Assembly (NCBI GenBank): GCA_907165135.1
Contig: OU015568.1
Span: 12,966,501-13,030,500 of the forward strand
Length of the DNA stretch: 64,000 bases
Origin: Oikopleura dioica
Taxonomy: Eukaryota > Chordata > Appendicularia > Copelata > Oikopleuridae
Reading direction: 5' to 3'
Shown: positions 12,369 to 22,097 of the stretch, piece after piece
Layout: each line of letters opens with the position of its first letter
Position numbering within the stretch: position 1 is the first letter of the stretch
Translations under genes and position numbers: made by a program
Notes under the pieces: generated by a model
Told to the model about the DNA's origin: nothing
The model's database searches: none
The model's input: only the letters and a program-made list of their open reading frames with translations

Positions 12369-13069
12369 ATGGCTTCGTATCCATCCGTCGTCGATAGGTA
12401 TTATCAACGATACACTTGGAATACAGAAAAGAAGTTTTCGGTAACACCCCAAGCTTTTCCCATTTCGACTCGATTCTAGGGACATTCAGGGCCAGCTAGA
12501 GTTCTTCGTCACTCAAATCGAATTCTTGTGAGTTGTCTTCATCCCGAACATCCCGTCCGCAAGCAAACAATTAAAAAGATCACCTTTCAAATTTCTGAAA
12601 AGTGCGATCGAGGGAATAACAAAGTTTCTGGAAAAAGAAAGAAGGGTGGACAGGTATTCTTTAAAATTTCAATTTGAAAATTGACCATTACTATTCTAGT
12701 GGCTAAACGAGAACGCCCCTATCTTGCGAATCGAGACAGAAGAGAGTGAAGATCCGATTTTGATTCAGAGTGGCTGCAGAGGAACTTTAGTCGAAGTCAA
12801 TTCTCAAATTATAGGAAAGGTCAAGAGCACGTCATTCTGAATGACTCATTCATCATATTTTTCTGGAAAGCTTTTATCCTAATAAAGATAATCCGAAACT
12901 TCTTTTGAACGAGTCGGAAGGCAAAGGTTACATCGCCGTTGTTTTGCCACGTGGGGAGGAACTTGGAGCAGCGTTCGGGGAGGAGTACACATTAGACAAA
13001 GACCGCGTCGAAGCTGAGAAACTATCTGACGAGGATGCAGGAGCTTGCCCGATCGCTAGCGCATGCTAG
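12369..13069 (+). CDS. ABITRAM: ABITRAM / FAM206A (Simiate) homologue
   Basis: About 188 residues from four exons. Seen: VVDRYYQRYTW, LRHSNRILVSCLHPEHPV, TIKKITFQIS, NKVSGKRKKGGQWLNENAP, CRGTLVEVN and GKGYIAVVLP, the conserved core of FAM206A/ABITRAM, a small nuclear/cytoskeletal protein with a lipoyl-like fold. Introns at 12441-12479 and 12657-12702 are GT-AG. The third (about 12819-12870) keeps frame only with a GG donor; the nearest GT is one base off in phase. The C-terminal 11 codons overlap the 5' end of the TRMO reading frame. Human protein is 181 residues. Confidence 0.88.
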
Positions 13070-14109
13070 AGGCGAGCTCAAACGGCTACGGGCTGATATG
13101 ACGAAGTTCAAGGCCCAAGAGCGACATCGAATGAAAGTAGTAGAAGACATCGTCAATAGCAAACAAATTTCTATCGCCCAAGTTGAACAAATCAAATCTG
13201 GCAATTTCGAACCGCTGGCTAAGAAGAGTAAAATTCTTCCTCCCGAAACCGACGTTGACAGAAAGTTGAAGCTCTCTCAGACGATTGCGTCTCCCATCGG
13301 TCATGTTTTATCCTCTTTTCTGACAAAATCTGGCACTCCTCATCAACCGGGGCAGCTGGAAACATCTTCTATAATCAAACTATCGCAGGGATCAACGGGA
13401 AAATCAATCAAACAGCGTTGGATGCCCAAGGACGCTCTAGAAGGATTGGAGGACTATTCCCATTGTTGGATTATCTTTCACTTCCATCTCAATGATCCCG
13501 AATCGAATGGAAAAAAGTCGAAAGTGGCTCCACCACGAGGAGGAGGGACGAAAGTGGGAATTTTTGCATCTCGCGCTCCATATCGACCTAGTCCAATTGG
13601 CCTCTCTCTCGTTGAAATAGACAGAATTGACCATGATAAAGGAGAATTGGTGGTCAAAAACTGCGATCTTGTTCATGAAACTCCAGTCCTAGATATCAAG
13701 CCATACATACCTGACTACGACAAGCCTGGCGAAGACAAGGATGTAAAAGTGGCGAAGTGGCTAGAAGAGAAGAATGCGAAAGAATCTGAAATCGCAGGAA
13801 TAGGATTTACGGGAAGAGCTGACCAACAAATGCAGGAGCTGTTTTCGGTTTCAGAATACGACTCTGCTGAAGCACTAAAAAGTGCTCTTACGGTAAATCT
13901 CAGAATTTGAAAGAACTCTCTAGATAAAAATTTTAGAAAATGCTAATGAACGACCCGCGTTCAATCTACCGAAAGACACAGCTTGAGAAAGGCGAGAAAA
14001 ATCGCCTATTCTTTTGAACTTTTCGAATTTGACTGTTACTGTTTGGTTTGACGGCGATTACGCTGAAGTTCTCAAAGTCGAGCCATATTATGAGCATAAG
14101 AACGATTGA
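13035..14109 (+). CDS. TRMO: tRNA (adenine37-N6)-methyltransferase
   Basis: N-terminal coiled coil (residues 1-50), then the TrmO domain: SPIGHVLSSFLTKSGTPHQP, SIKQRW, GLEDYSHCWIIFHFH, APPRGGGTKVGIFASRAPYR, PSPIGLSLVEI and TPVLDIKPYIPDYD. TRMO uses SAM to methylate t6A37 of tRNA-Thr. After an intron (13891-13935) the C-terminal domain starts NDPRSIYRKTQ; the frame then meets TGA at 14016, but the next frame continues LTVTVWFDGDYAEVLKVEP to a stop at 14107-14109, as in the human C-terminus. So one base is missing in the T-run at 14012-14015, or the gene is truncated. The start at 13035 lies inside the ABITRAM 3' end; a later Met (13098) is possible. Confidence 0.82.
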
Positions 14110-14163
14110 GAGAGAAAGAGCTAGAAATAGGCTATTTATTTTCTCTGATCGAATTGCGTTCAG

Positions 14164-14181
14164 ATGAAACTTAGAGAATGA
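14164..14181 (+). promoter_or_regulatory. Five-codon upstream ORF overlapping the SGNH/RS start
   Basis: ATG AAA CTT AGA GAA TGA directly after the acceptor GCGTTCAG. Its TGA overlaps the main ATG (14178) as ATGA. Suits termination-reinitiation or leaky scanning; function is inferred. Confidence 0.5.
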
Positions 14182-15834
14182 CGTATCACGAAGAAGACTC
14201 GAGATCGAGTGGAGGCTCCGGTGGAGGTAATTGAAAGTGAAACCGGCATCTTACAAACTCTATTTAGCGCCTGGAAAATGCCTAATTATTGGAGACTCCA
14301 TGCTTCAAAAAGTGAATCCTGATGGTTGGGAGCACGGAGCTTACTACTTTGCATATGCCGGGATCAAAGTCAAACAGTTGATGCAGCAAATAAAAGTATA
14401 AACGAAACTGGTTTTGATAGTTTGTTACTTTTTTGTAGACCGAAGTCCTGCCGCCACCTACAGATATCAGTGTAGTATTTCTACATGTTGGAACAAATAA
14501 TGTTTCGACAAGAGCAGATTTGAAAGAGCGAGAAGATGTTTTGGAGCCGCCAGAAATTGCCGAGGATATCATGAATGTAGTTGATACTCTTCGCAAACAC
14601 TATGAATACGCGCACATTATAGTCAGGTTCGACGCCGTGTCCTTAGATAAAATCCCTATGATGCGTTTAGTGCAATATTACCAAGACTTGATCCATGGAA
14701 ACTTGGCGATCTCGAGCGCGTGAGCAGCATCAACAGCGACTTGAAAAGATCTGTTCACGATACTTACCTGAAAAACATCAAATTTGTCGACTTCTCAGAT
14801 CAATTTCTTTCCAACTGGAAGATCCGAAAAGAGTGCTATCGTTTCTTTTATGAAAGGCAGTTAGATGAGCCCGACTTATGTCATCTTTCTGATGAAGGAA
14901 ATGTCCGATTCAATGGTAAATTGAACTATTTCCTTCTTTCCTTCATTATTTCTCAGAATGCTTAAAAACATGTCTCGCGGGTGCGATGCATGAAGCGCGC
15001 TCACAGTGGCCCAGAGATGCAAAACTACTGGGTAAAAGAGAATGGGACGAATTCCGCCGCCGTACATTCAGAAGCCGAGATAATCCACGCTTCAAATATA
15101 CGAACTACGAGCCTAGTCAAAAATCATATGATCGGTTTATCAAGTCGAATCCTCGAGCAGCGGAAACCAACGGAGATCCCAATCCTAAGAAAAGCGGAGG
15201 AGGATTTAACATTTCTGAACTACTGGTAAATTTGATTCTCAAGTGAGTTTATTCAAGCTATATATTTTAGCTATTGAAAGCTAAGGGTCGAAAAGATGCG
15301 GAAGAGCGGGCGCAGGCCGCTGGCCAAGGAGGCCGTGATGAGAGACGACAGAACTCCCACGATGGTGATCAGCGAAATCCTTCAAGGAATCGTGACCGTA
15401 GTCGAAGTCCTCGTCGTAGCCCAAAGCGTAGAAGGGATTCGCGAGAGCGCGACTCACGAAGCTCTCGACGTCGCTCCCCTAGCTTTGATCGAGATGGTCA
15501 ATTCGATCGACGGCCAGATTCGCGTAGCCGAGATCGTTCATCGGACGTAGATTATAGAGCTAGGAGGCCTGACTGGTCAGATAGTGGGAGTCAAGGAAGA
15601 GAACGTGACTCTCGAAGTAGATATGACTCGTACACTGATACGGATTTTCGAAAACCTTCTCAGCGGGGAGATCGGCGAGGACATGATTCACGCGATCGAA
15701 GAGATGACCGGGATGATCGCCGGGAATCCTCGCGGGACAGACGTCGAGACTCTTACGACTCCTACGGTCGAGGCCGCTCGCCACAATCTCGAGATTTCCG
15801 AGAGCCGGATTGGAGCGAAAGAAGACGTCGCTAG
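14178..15834 (+). CDS. SGNH-hydrolase domain fused to an Arg-Ser-rich tail
   Basis: About 480 residues from six exons (introns 14227-14267, 14396-14438, 14627-14670, 14916-14956, 15226-15270). Residues about 20-230 carry SGNH/GDSL-hydrolase blocks: the nucleophile block CLIIGDSML, the Asn block FLHVGTNNV, and a C-terminal DLCHLSDEGNVRFN with the Asp-X-X-His pair. The second half (from about 15280) is an RS domain with many RSRS/RDSR/RRSP repeats, as in splicing factors. SGNH proteins are usually esterases or lipases; whether this one is catalytic is unknown, but Ser, Asn, Asp and His are all there. I know no standard family with this pairing. Lies 68 bp after TRMO. Confidence 0.8.
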
Positions 15835-16016
15835 CCCTACTGTTCATCACAAAATGTTAGAATTCAATAATAGAACCTCCTCCTTTTGGTCATTTCGTAC
15901 CCCTGTTGAGTCGGTGCGAAATGGAGTTTTTGAAACTGCCAGCCCGATTAGAATTAGATCGACCCATCTCAAATGTTCTATTAACAACTCCTTCTAATTA
16001 TTAAATAACTTTTAGA

Positions 16017-16435
16017 ATGAACTTCGAAATTCGACGGCTACCGCTTTTCTGGATGAGAGGAAACGAAGTGGAACCCTCGTTTCAAATTGGAATCTTAAAA
16101 ATTAATACACTGGTTCCATGGAGACGATCTCTATCCGAATCTTTTATGAATTCATTCTAAAAGTTATCCCTTTCGCTCCTCTCGCCGGCTCTCCTGTCTT
16201 AAAGCTCCAAGAAATGCTTTTGACCCCTCGAAAAGACGAACGAAAGATCGAGCGCGAACTACAAACCAACTATCCTCATGCAATAATCGAAACGATAGAT
16301 CTCCACCGTGGCGATGCCTACGAAACTGTCGCCGAGTTCCCGAGCTTTGGCGTCTCAGCCATTGCTCGAAGTGCTGCCCAGTCGAAGCTTAATTTGAAAC
16401 AAAAACTAGAAAAAATATTTACTCCCGAAAACTGA
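16017..16435 (+). CDS. Small unknown protein
   Basis: ATG two bases after the acceptor ATAACTTTTAG. The first frame (FEIRRLPLFWMRGNEVEPSF) closes at 16161; a second frame (APLAGSPVLKLQEML … LNLKQKLEKIFTPEN) runs to the stop at 16433-16435. They join without a break by an inferred GA-AG intron at about 16097-16173, giving roughly 113 residues. A separate start at 16118 for the second frame is the alternative. The basic, short chain after a tight cluster resembles mitochondrial ribosomal or assembly proteins, but I do not recognise it. Confidence 0.5.
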
Positions 16436-16633
16436 TTAAAATCCTTCATCCTGCCGCTCGTTTATTAGAAATAAACTTTATCATTCAAAGTGAATACGAA
16501 ATGTTTTGAATCTAATGTTACTTCCGAAAATCATTCGAAATAATTCTTCGAAAATTTATTGAAAAAAAAATATGATGAGGAACAGAACTGTGTGACGATT
16601 TTTGTGATAATTCATTTTTCAAGGTCTTTCATC

Positions 16634-17064
16634 TCATTTCAAGTCAGCTTGAATCGCCTGTCTTAGTTCTTCGTCGGTAATCGCATCAGTTGCAAGTTCG
16701 TCAGTAAATGTGGCCTCTTGGTTGATAAAAATATTGATGGGTCTTGTATTTCCTGATAGAACTCTGATTATATACCACCATCGTCGCCAGTGATCAGCTT
16801 GCGTGTCAAGGTAGAAAATCGCAAAGGTAGCATCAACTTCTCGTAATCGTTCAATCGATCGCCTTATTTCTGGTAATGGTGCATTTTCTCATAAAAATTT
16901 TACCTGGCAAGTGGACAAAAGGAGAAACCAACCACTGAAAGTTGATATCTTTGCAAAACTGCAGCTCTGAAGTTATTGACATCCGCTTGCCCATCGATCT
17001 CCACAAGAAACTCAGCTGCTCGAGAAAACGAAAAAGAAAGTAAAAGCAATTTCAAAAACTTCAT
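16634..17064 (-). CDS. Small secreted protein, unknown
   Basis: Two exons joined by a 41-bp GT-AG intron (16863-16903), about 129 residues. N-terminal signal peptide (MKFLKLLLLSFSFSRA), then EFLVEIDGQADVNNFRAAVL, one Cys in VVGFSFCPLAR, and a second part with TFAIFYLDTQADHWRRWW and INIFINQEATF. The alternation of hydrophobic strands and the INIFIN segment are reminiscent of a thioredoxin-like fold, but no CXXC is present. Convergent with the + strand cluster; its start is 340 bp below the stop of the next minus gene. Confidence 0.6.
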
Positions 17065-17403
17065 TTTCAATTATTTTGCCGAAAAATATTCTTTTCGATC
17101 TTATTTATAATTTCGCTGGTCAATCAGGTGGAAAATTTTGCCCAACAGCAACGACGATAGAAAATTCTAGGGCCTTCTAACGGCTAAAATAACAGTGCCC
17201 GGAAATTCCGGGCAGGGATGCAATAAACTTCAAAAATAGCAGGATTTTGAGGTGATCAATTTCTTTGAAGTTCAAAGTCTGAACACTGAACCTTTCAAAG
17301 CTCCATGAAAGATATTCCTATAAACATCAAAATAACGTTCATTTGATTGTATTGTATAAAATAAATATTTATTAAAATAAAAATGAATATAGAAAATTTA
17401 GTC
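17065..17403 (-). other. Intergenic, 339 bp
   Basis: AT-rich sequence between two minus-strand genes. No coding stretch or repeat seen; it should contain the 3' UTR of the upstream gene (ATTTATTTTATAC near 17350) and the 5' region of the small secreted gene. Confidence 0.4.
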
Positions 17404-20400
17404 TTAGCCGAGGATACATCGAGTGACTTTCTCGGTGATCAAATCTCCAAGAGTCGTACTCCAAAGAATCTGGGTGATGAAGGTTAGTCCAATTGCATGC
17501 GTCAGGAAGAGCTCTTTTTCGTTTTTGAAAAGATATGTGTTGAGGATTGATGTTCCGACGATCAAAACTTAAAAGAAATTTCAGCGGGGAGATGGTTGAA
17601 AATAACTTACCGAGAACGAAGAATATAACTTCCGCAACTGGCGCAAGCAGTTTCCTCATCTTTGTGATTCTCTTTCTCCAGTGTCGTTGTTGCGCTCCCT
17701 GACTTGGCTCTAGTGCCGGATCTACGACCTTTCTTCTGCGTTTTTTCTTGACTACTACTTGAGTTGTTGCGGGCTCGACGGGCTCTTCTGGTGCTGGAGC
17801 AGCGGCTTGTTCAGCTGGAGGCTCAACTCGTCGTCGTCTTTTCTTGACAACAGTTGTCCGCTCAGGAGCAGTCTCAGTGGGTTCTACCGGAGCCGAAGAA
17901 GCAACTTGTTCTGCTGGTGCAGCACCTTGATCTGCTGGAGTATCGGTCCGGCGTCTTCTTTTGACAACAGTTGTTTCCTCTTGACCTCCTTGTTTGGTCG
18001 ATGGTTGAGATGGAGCTGTTTCTACTGGAGACTCGATTGCCGGCCCATTTTCTTCGCCAGTTTTCTTTCTTCGTCTTCTTTTCTGCTCAGCTGGAACTGG
18101 TACTGGCGCTGCTTCCTTTTCTACTTGAGAATCGCGCTGTGCAGCCAAGTTGGCTGCCAACTTTGATAATGTTAGGATATTTTTTAAGAAATGGGCATTA
18201 CCTGTCGAGAGGCTTGTTCGGTCATCCTCCTGCTCAATCTTGGCTCAAGGCCGGGAATCGCAGTTGATGGCACTGAAAGCATCGATGGATTGTTTCTGTA
18301 AGCCTCCGAGATTAGGTCCGAAGTCTCTTGAAAATCTGTCAAGTTGTCGACTTTTTTCTCATCAACGCCGTCGAACATCTCAGGGTGAAAAATCGGATTG
18401 ACAACTGTGACGGATTCTCCAGTTGGATCATGTCTTCTTGGGTCAGAACCAGGAATATCTTCAGGGCGAATGAGCCACTCGTTTTCTTTTAGGATAACTG
18501 ATGGTTCCCATATTCGGCTATTTAGGTTGGGATTCGTTGTATAGCCGTCTTGAATCGGCAATTCTAAGAATCGTATATTTTCAATGACAAAATTCGAAAC
18601 TTACCTTCGACAAAACTTTCCTCGGCCTCCTCCTCGCTTTCATTTTCAGCTTCAGGATTAGAAGCTCTTCTCAATTTTGAAGCACTTCTAGCACTGTCGT
18701 TTCTTTTACTTTCGAAGTCTTCCATGGGTTCCGACTTCACAGTTTTGACCATCATTCCTCTGATCGATTCTCGGACGTTTATCGCTAAACAACTTTCAAT
18801 ATAAAGGCTACAATTGTCTATCTTACAAGATGGGACGACGGACATTTCCTTTGAGCTTGCACGAGCTGTAAGTCTTGAGAAGTTGCTGACATCGGAGTCG
18901 ATCGAATTTGATTTTCGTGGCGCTTTTGCTAAAATTATATATTTAAATCATGACGCTCTCAATTTTATTAGACAACTTACATTCTCTGCCAACTTGTGTG
19001 GTTATTTCGATATCCTCGAGCATCAGTGAAAATTTTCTTTGGTCCATTGCAAAGAATTCAGTTGCATTATTTTTTCGTTCGCCAGCTTCATCGATTTTCG
19101 TTGTTATTTTGTAACCCAATTTTGCTCTACAAATAAGTTATTTTTTCAATAAAATATTTGATACTCGTACTTGGTCCCTTTCATAAATACTGCTCGTTGA
19201 AGTTCTCCTCGAATGAAGCCTCTCTTGTGAATCATTCTTGAGAAAATAAGTGCACTCGCTTGGGGGCAGGGTTCAGTTTGCCCCAGTAGGCAATAAATCC
19301 AAGTATTTTCTCCATTTTCTGTGATTTTCAGTTGCCGATTACTTTGAATTACAGGTACGTGGCTGATTGATTCAGTCTCGTATTCCATAAGAATGTGAAG
19401 GATCCTTGGATAATTTTACAATGATAATAACGGTATGAAGCTTACTTGAAGACGATCCCCGCGGGAATGCTGGTGAAAATAGAAGCCATGAACATTCGGT
19501 TGAACCAGAGCAATCCATTGTTATTGGCATCGGTCATCGCGCGGATCCTCTCAACCTGGTCGTCAGAATCCAAGTCGGCCTCGGAGAGCAAGGAAGAATA
19601 AACCAAAACTGCGGCCATCATAGAGATAAGAATCTCTTCTATCTTCGGGAAAATCGTAGTGAGGGCAAGATACGATGATTTACTTTGCTTCTTTGACAAG
19701 TTGATTATTGAGGGTTGAAGAGCTTAATTAATTTTATTTTGATAAAATTTGTCGATGAGTTACCGAAGAGCGAGCGGCTTCCTTTCCATGTTCCAATTTT
19801 GGTGCCGTCGTTGAAGATCTGCATTGAGGAAATGAAGCCGTAATAATCTTCTTTTGAGTCTCGCGAGTAAAGACAAATGCTAACATTTTCGACGTTGTTG
19901 GCAAAATCTTCATCGATAGACAAAGTCAAAGCATTATTCTTGGCCATTTTTTTATTCGCGTCTCGGTAGATGATTGCTTTCTTTTCCCCGTTATCGCCTT
20001 CAAATAGAAGATACAGATCGAATATTGTGTTTTCGCTCATTTGGTTGATTGAAAACTTCATCTGGATGCCAGAAAGCCCATAGAACTCTCCAGTAGAAAG
20101 GTCATCGACTTGTCGTTCTGTTTGAATTTTAACTTTGTCCAAGAGATGACCAAAGATGAGCCAGAAAACGGCCAAGAGACCCAGAAAACCGATAAAACAT
20201 CTAAAGAATCTATAGAATGTTCTTAACCCTGTCTCGAGCGCTTAAAATTTGCCTATCTCGAGCGCGAGCGCATCTTCATGCGCTCGTGGTCTAGAAGATT
20301 TTTTGCAAAATGCCAAATAGAGGCAATTTCTCTCGAAATGGCTAATTTTCTGGGTTTAGCTACGTCTCCGAGACCTAGAAAACACCAACATGCGCGTCTG

Positions 20401-21006
20401 AGGCAAGAATAATCCATTATCATTGGTTAGATTTGCAAAAAAATCTTCTAGACCACGAGCGCATGAAGATGCGCTCGCGCTCGAGATAGGGTTAAGAATA
20501 ATACCGCGATTGGCAGTCCTGACTGACTGATTTTTGAAAGATGCACATTGACGTTACAATTCTCCATGCTAAAAACATAGGAGATTTGTAACGTAGATTG
20601 CGTAGGCGTCACTGGTTTGACGGAACTCTCAAAGAAGAGACACTAGAGTCAAATTTTAATTGGTTGACTAGTTATTTGATTCAAAAATTTAGAATCAGTC
20701 AGTCAGAAATGCCAATCGCGGTATAAACATACCCTAAAACTAGCTTGGACTCGTTGAAAATGGAGAAATTGATGCACTCCGGGCCTTCAAGTGCTTCGGC
20801 CGATAGATTCGACGAAAGTTGGAAAACACCGTAGTCAGTCAGGTTGCCAAAATAGTCCTTGCACTCAGTGATCGTTGAGTCGACTTTTCGGGGGTTTAAA
20901 AAAAATAAATTATCGTTAGATCCTGATTAAAGATTGTTTTAATAAGACACCCGATACCTACGCCAAAATCAAGGTATTTCGGCCAGTCGACGAAAAACGA
21001 AGCCAT
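17404..21006 (-). CDS. Large multi-pass membrane protein with Lys/Arg-Pro/Ala repeats, unknown
   Basis: At least ten exons, estimated 850-900 residues. Start region MASFFVDWPKYLDFG, then a short Asn-rich luminal part and a membrane segment (CFIGFLGLLAVFWLIFGHLL). Residues after it form a soluble domain (GEFYGLSGIQMKFSINQ …), then EEILISMMAAVLVYSSLL and FMASIFTSIPAGIVF, another soluble domain, an acidic Ser-rich stretch, and a low-complexity part with three imperfect copies of Val-Val-Lys-Lys-(Arg)4 separated by Pro/Ala/Glu-rich linkers (about 17690-18090). The C-terminus has two more membrane segments (VAEVIFFVLGVLIVGTSIL; GLTFITQILWSTTLG). Intron 20201-20733 is unusually long and holds two inverted-repeat elements. 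Family not recognised. Confidence 0.65.
20220..20498. mobile_element. MITE-like inverted-repeat element 1
   Basis: 279 bp. Ends are inverted: left TTCTTAACCCTGTCTCGAGC, right GCTCGAGATAGGGTTAAGAA. The inner arm (CTCGAGCGCGAGCGCATCTT … to about 20315) pairs with 20428-20490 almost perfectly. The left arm has an extra copy of CTCGAGCGC before the long arm. No coding capacity. Lies in an intron of the minus-strand membrane-protein gene. Confidence 0.8.
20501..20725. mobile_element. MITE-like inverted-repeat element 2
   Basis: 225 bp with about 35-bp terminal inverted repeats: ATACCGCGATTGGCA… at the left and …TGCCAATCGCGGTAT at the right, each followed inward by CTGACTGACTGATT. The ends could also be read as CCGCG… flanked by a TA duplication, as for Tc1/mariner-type MITEs. 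It starts 2 bp after element 1 in the same intron. Confidence 0.8.
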
Positions 21007-21301
21007 CCTCAAATCTGAGAAAGAACGTCGTCAACGACGCGTCAATAGCGAGGCTCTAGAAAATCTTGAGAATTCCAAGAAATAATCTTTTTCTGAGACT
21101 TTCATCCGGAAATTAAGAAATGATAGAATCTGACAGTCTTTGAGAACCCAATTACGTTCAGCTGGAGCTCATCAAATTCTCTTTGATCAATTCATGAATC
21201 CGGTCTGTCTGGAGGACAGCTGCAGAATCATTAGCGCCAGCTTTTCCAGGAAATAAAAGTAGCCGAGGATTTCCAGGAAATAGAAAAATAAAAAACAACC
21301 A
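21007..21301. promoter_or_regulatory. Divergent promoter region
   Basis: 295 bp between the divergent starts of the membrane-protein gene (-) and the zinc-finger gene (+). An AATAAAAGTAGCC sequence near 21250 could serve as a TATA-like element for the + gene; no splice acceptor precedes the + start, so that gene may not be trans-spliced. Confidence 0.4.
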
Positions 21302-22036
21302 ATGTTCGAAGATATTGCAACATTTAATATTCTTGCTGACCTTGAGACTATCGCCAGTCTACTGAGTACAGATGGCTCTAATTGCTACTATCCTGATCTA
21401 ACAACTGCCGGACATCAGCTTTCAAATTCAATGCCCACTCCGAATCCTTCCCAGTCATATTATCCTCCTCCCGTTACTCCAGTGCCCCAAGTCATGGTTC
21501 TTCTCTGCTCTTCCCCCGACATTTCAGTCAGTCCATCAGCCTCCATTTATTCACCAGACTACATTTGTAATTCCGTCACGTCTTCTCCTGCTTCTTTGAG
21601 TTCTCCGCCTCAACCAATGCCATCAATAAATGCGAAACCGAGAAAGAAGCGAGTCAAAGTCCAGCAAGTCCGAAACAAGAAGTCAAAGTATTGTCCCTGC
21701 AAAGACTGCATAACTGCACGCTTCGAGCGAAAAATCCGACCGAGAAGCTCCCGTCATCCCTGCATCGTCCCAGACTGTAAAAGCTCCTTTGCTCGACCTT
21801 GCGGGCTGAAAACTCATCTCCTTCTCCACGAAAAAGGAGATCCGAGCCAGCTTCAATGTTTCATCTGCGCCTCTCTGGCCTTTTCAACCCGTGACACTCT
21901 CATCGAACACGTTCTTGATCATGAAGCTATGTCAACTGGATTTGTTAATCCTGCTCTCCCTTTACCTCCTGTTTATGATACTTTTGTTGACCCGAGTTTA
22001 CCATTCGACTACTCTTCATATTCGTATTCCATGTAA
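21302..22036 (+). CDS. C2H2 zinc-finger protein, intronless
   Basis: 244 residues in a single exon, unusual for this intron-rich neighbourhood. N-terminal part is rich in Ser, Pro and Tyr; a basic stretch (AKPRKKRVKVQQVRNKKSK) suits a nuclear localisation signal; then CPCKDC, and two C2H2-type fingers: CIVPDCKSSFARPCGLKTH(LLL)H and CFICASLAFSTRDTLIEHVLDH. Tail SYSYSM. Probably a DNA-binding transcription factor; orthology not recognised. Convergent with QSOX, stops 61 bp apart. An intronless copy could reflect retroposition or simple intron loss. Confidence 0.8.
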   Translation: MFEDIATFNILADLETIASLLSTDGSNCYYPDLTTAGHQLSNSMPTPNPSQSYYPPPVTPVPQVMVLLCSSPDISVSPSASIYSPDYICNSVTSSPASLSSPPQPMPSINAKPRKKRVKVQQVRNKKSKYCPCKDCITARFERKIRPRSSRHPCIVPDCKSSFARPCGLKTHLLLHEKGDPSQLQCFICASLAFSTRDTLIEHVLDHEAMSTGFVNPALPLPPVYDTFVDPSLPFDYSSYSYSM

Positions 22037-22097
22037 ATAAATTTTAACATAGAGACTTTATTTTTCTTCGTAGATTTATTTATATCATTCTTTCAAG

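Noticed and set aside
15296-15997. Alternative + frames through the RS region
   Set aside because: The RS frame is continuous with the upstream SGNH exons by a canonical intron and has strong codon bias; the others are shadows of repetitive codons.
19705-20175. Ferlin or C2/PLAT-like domain in the large membrane protein
   Set aside because: Strand pattern is suggestive but no conserved calcium-binding or family motif could be found.
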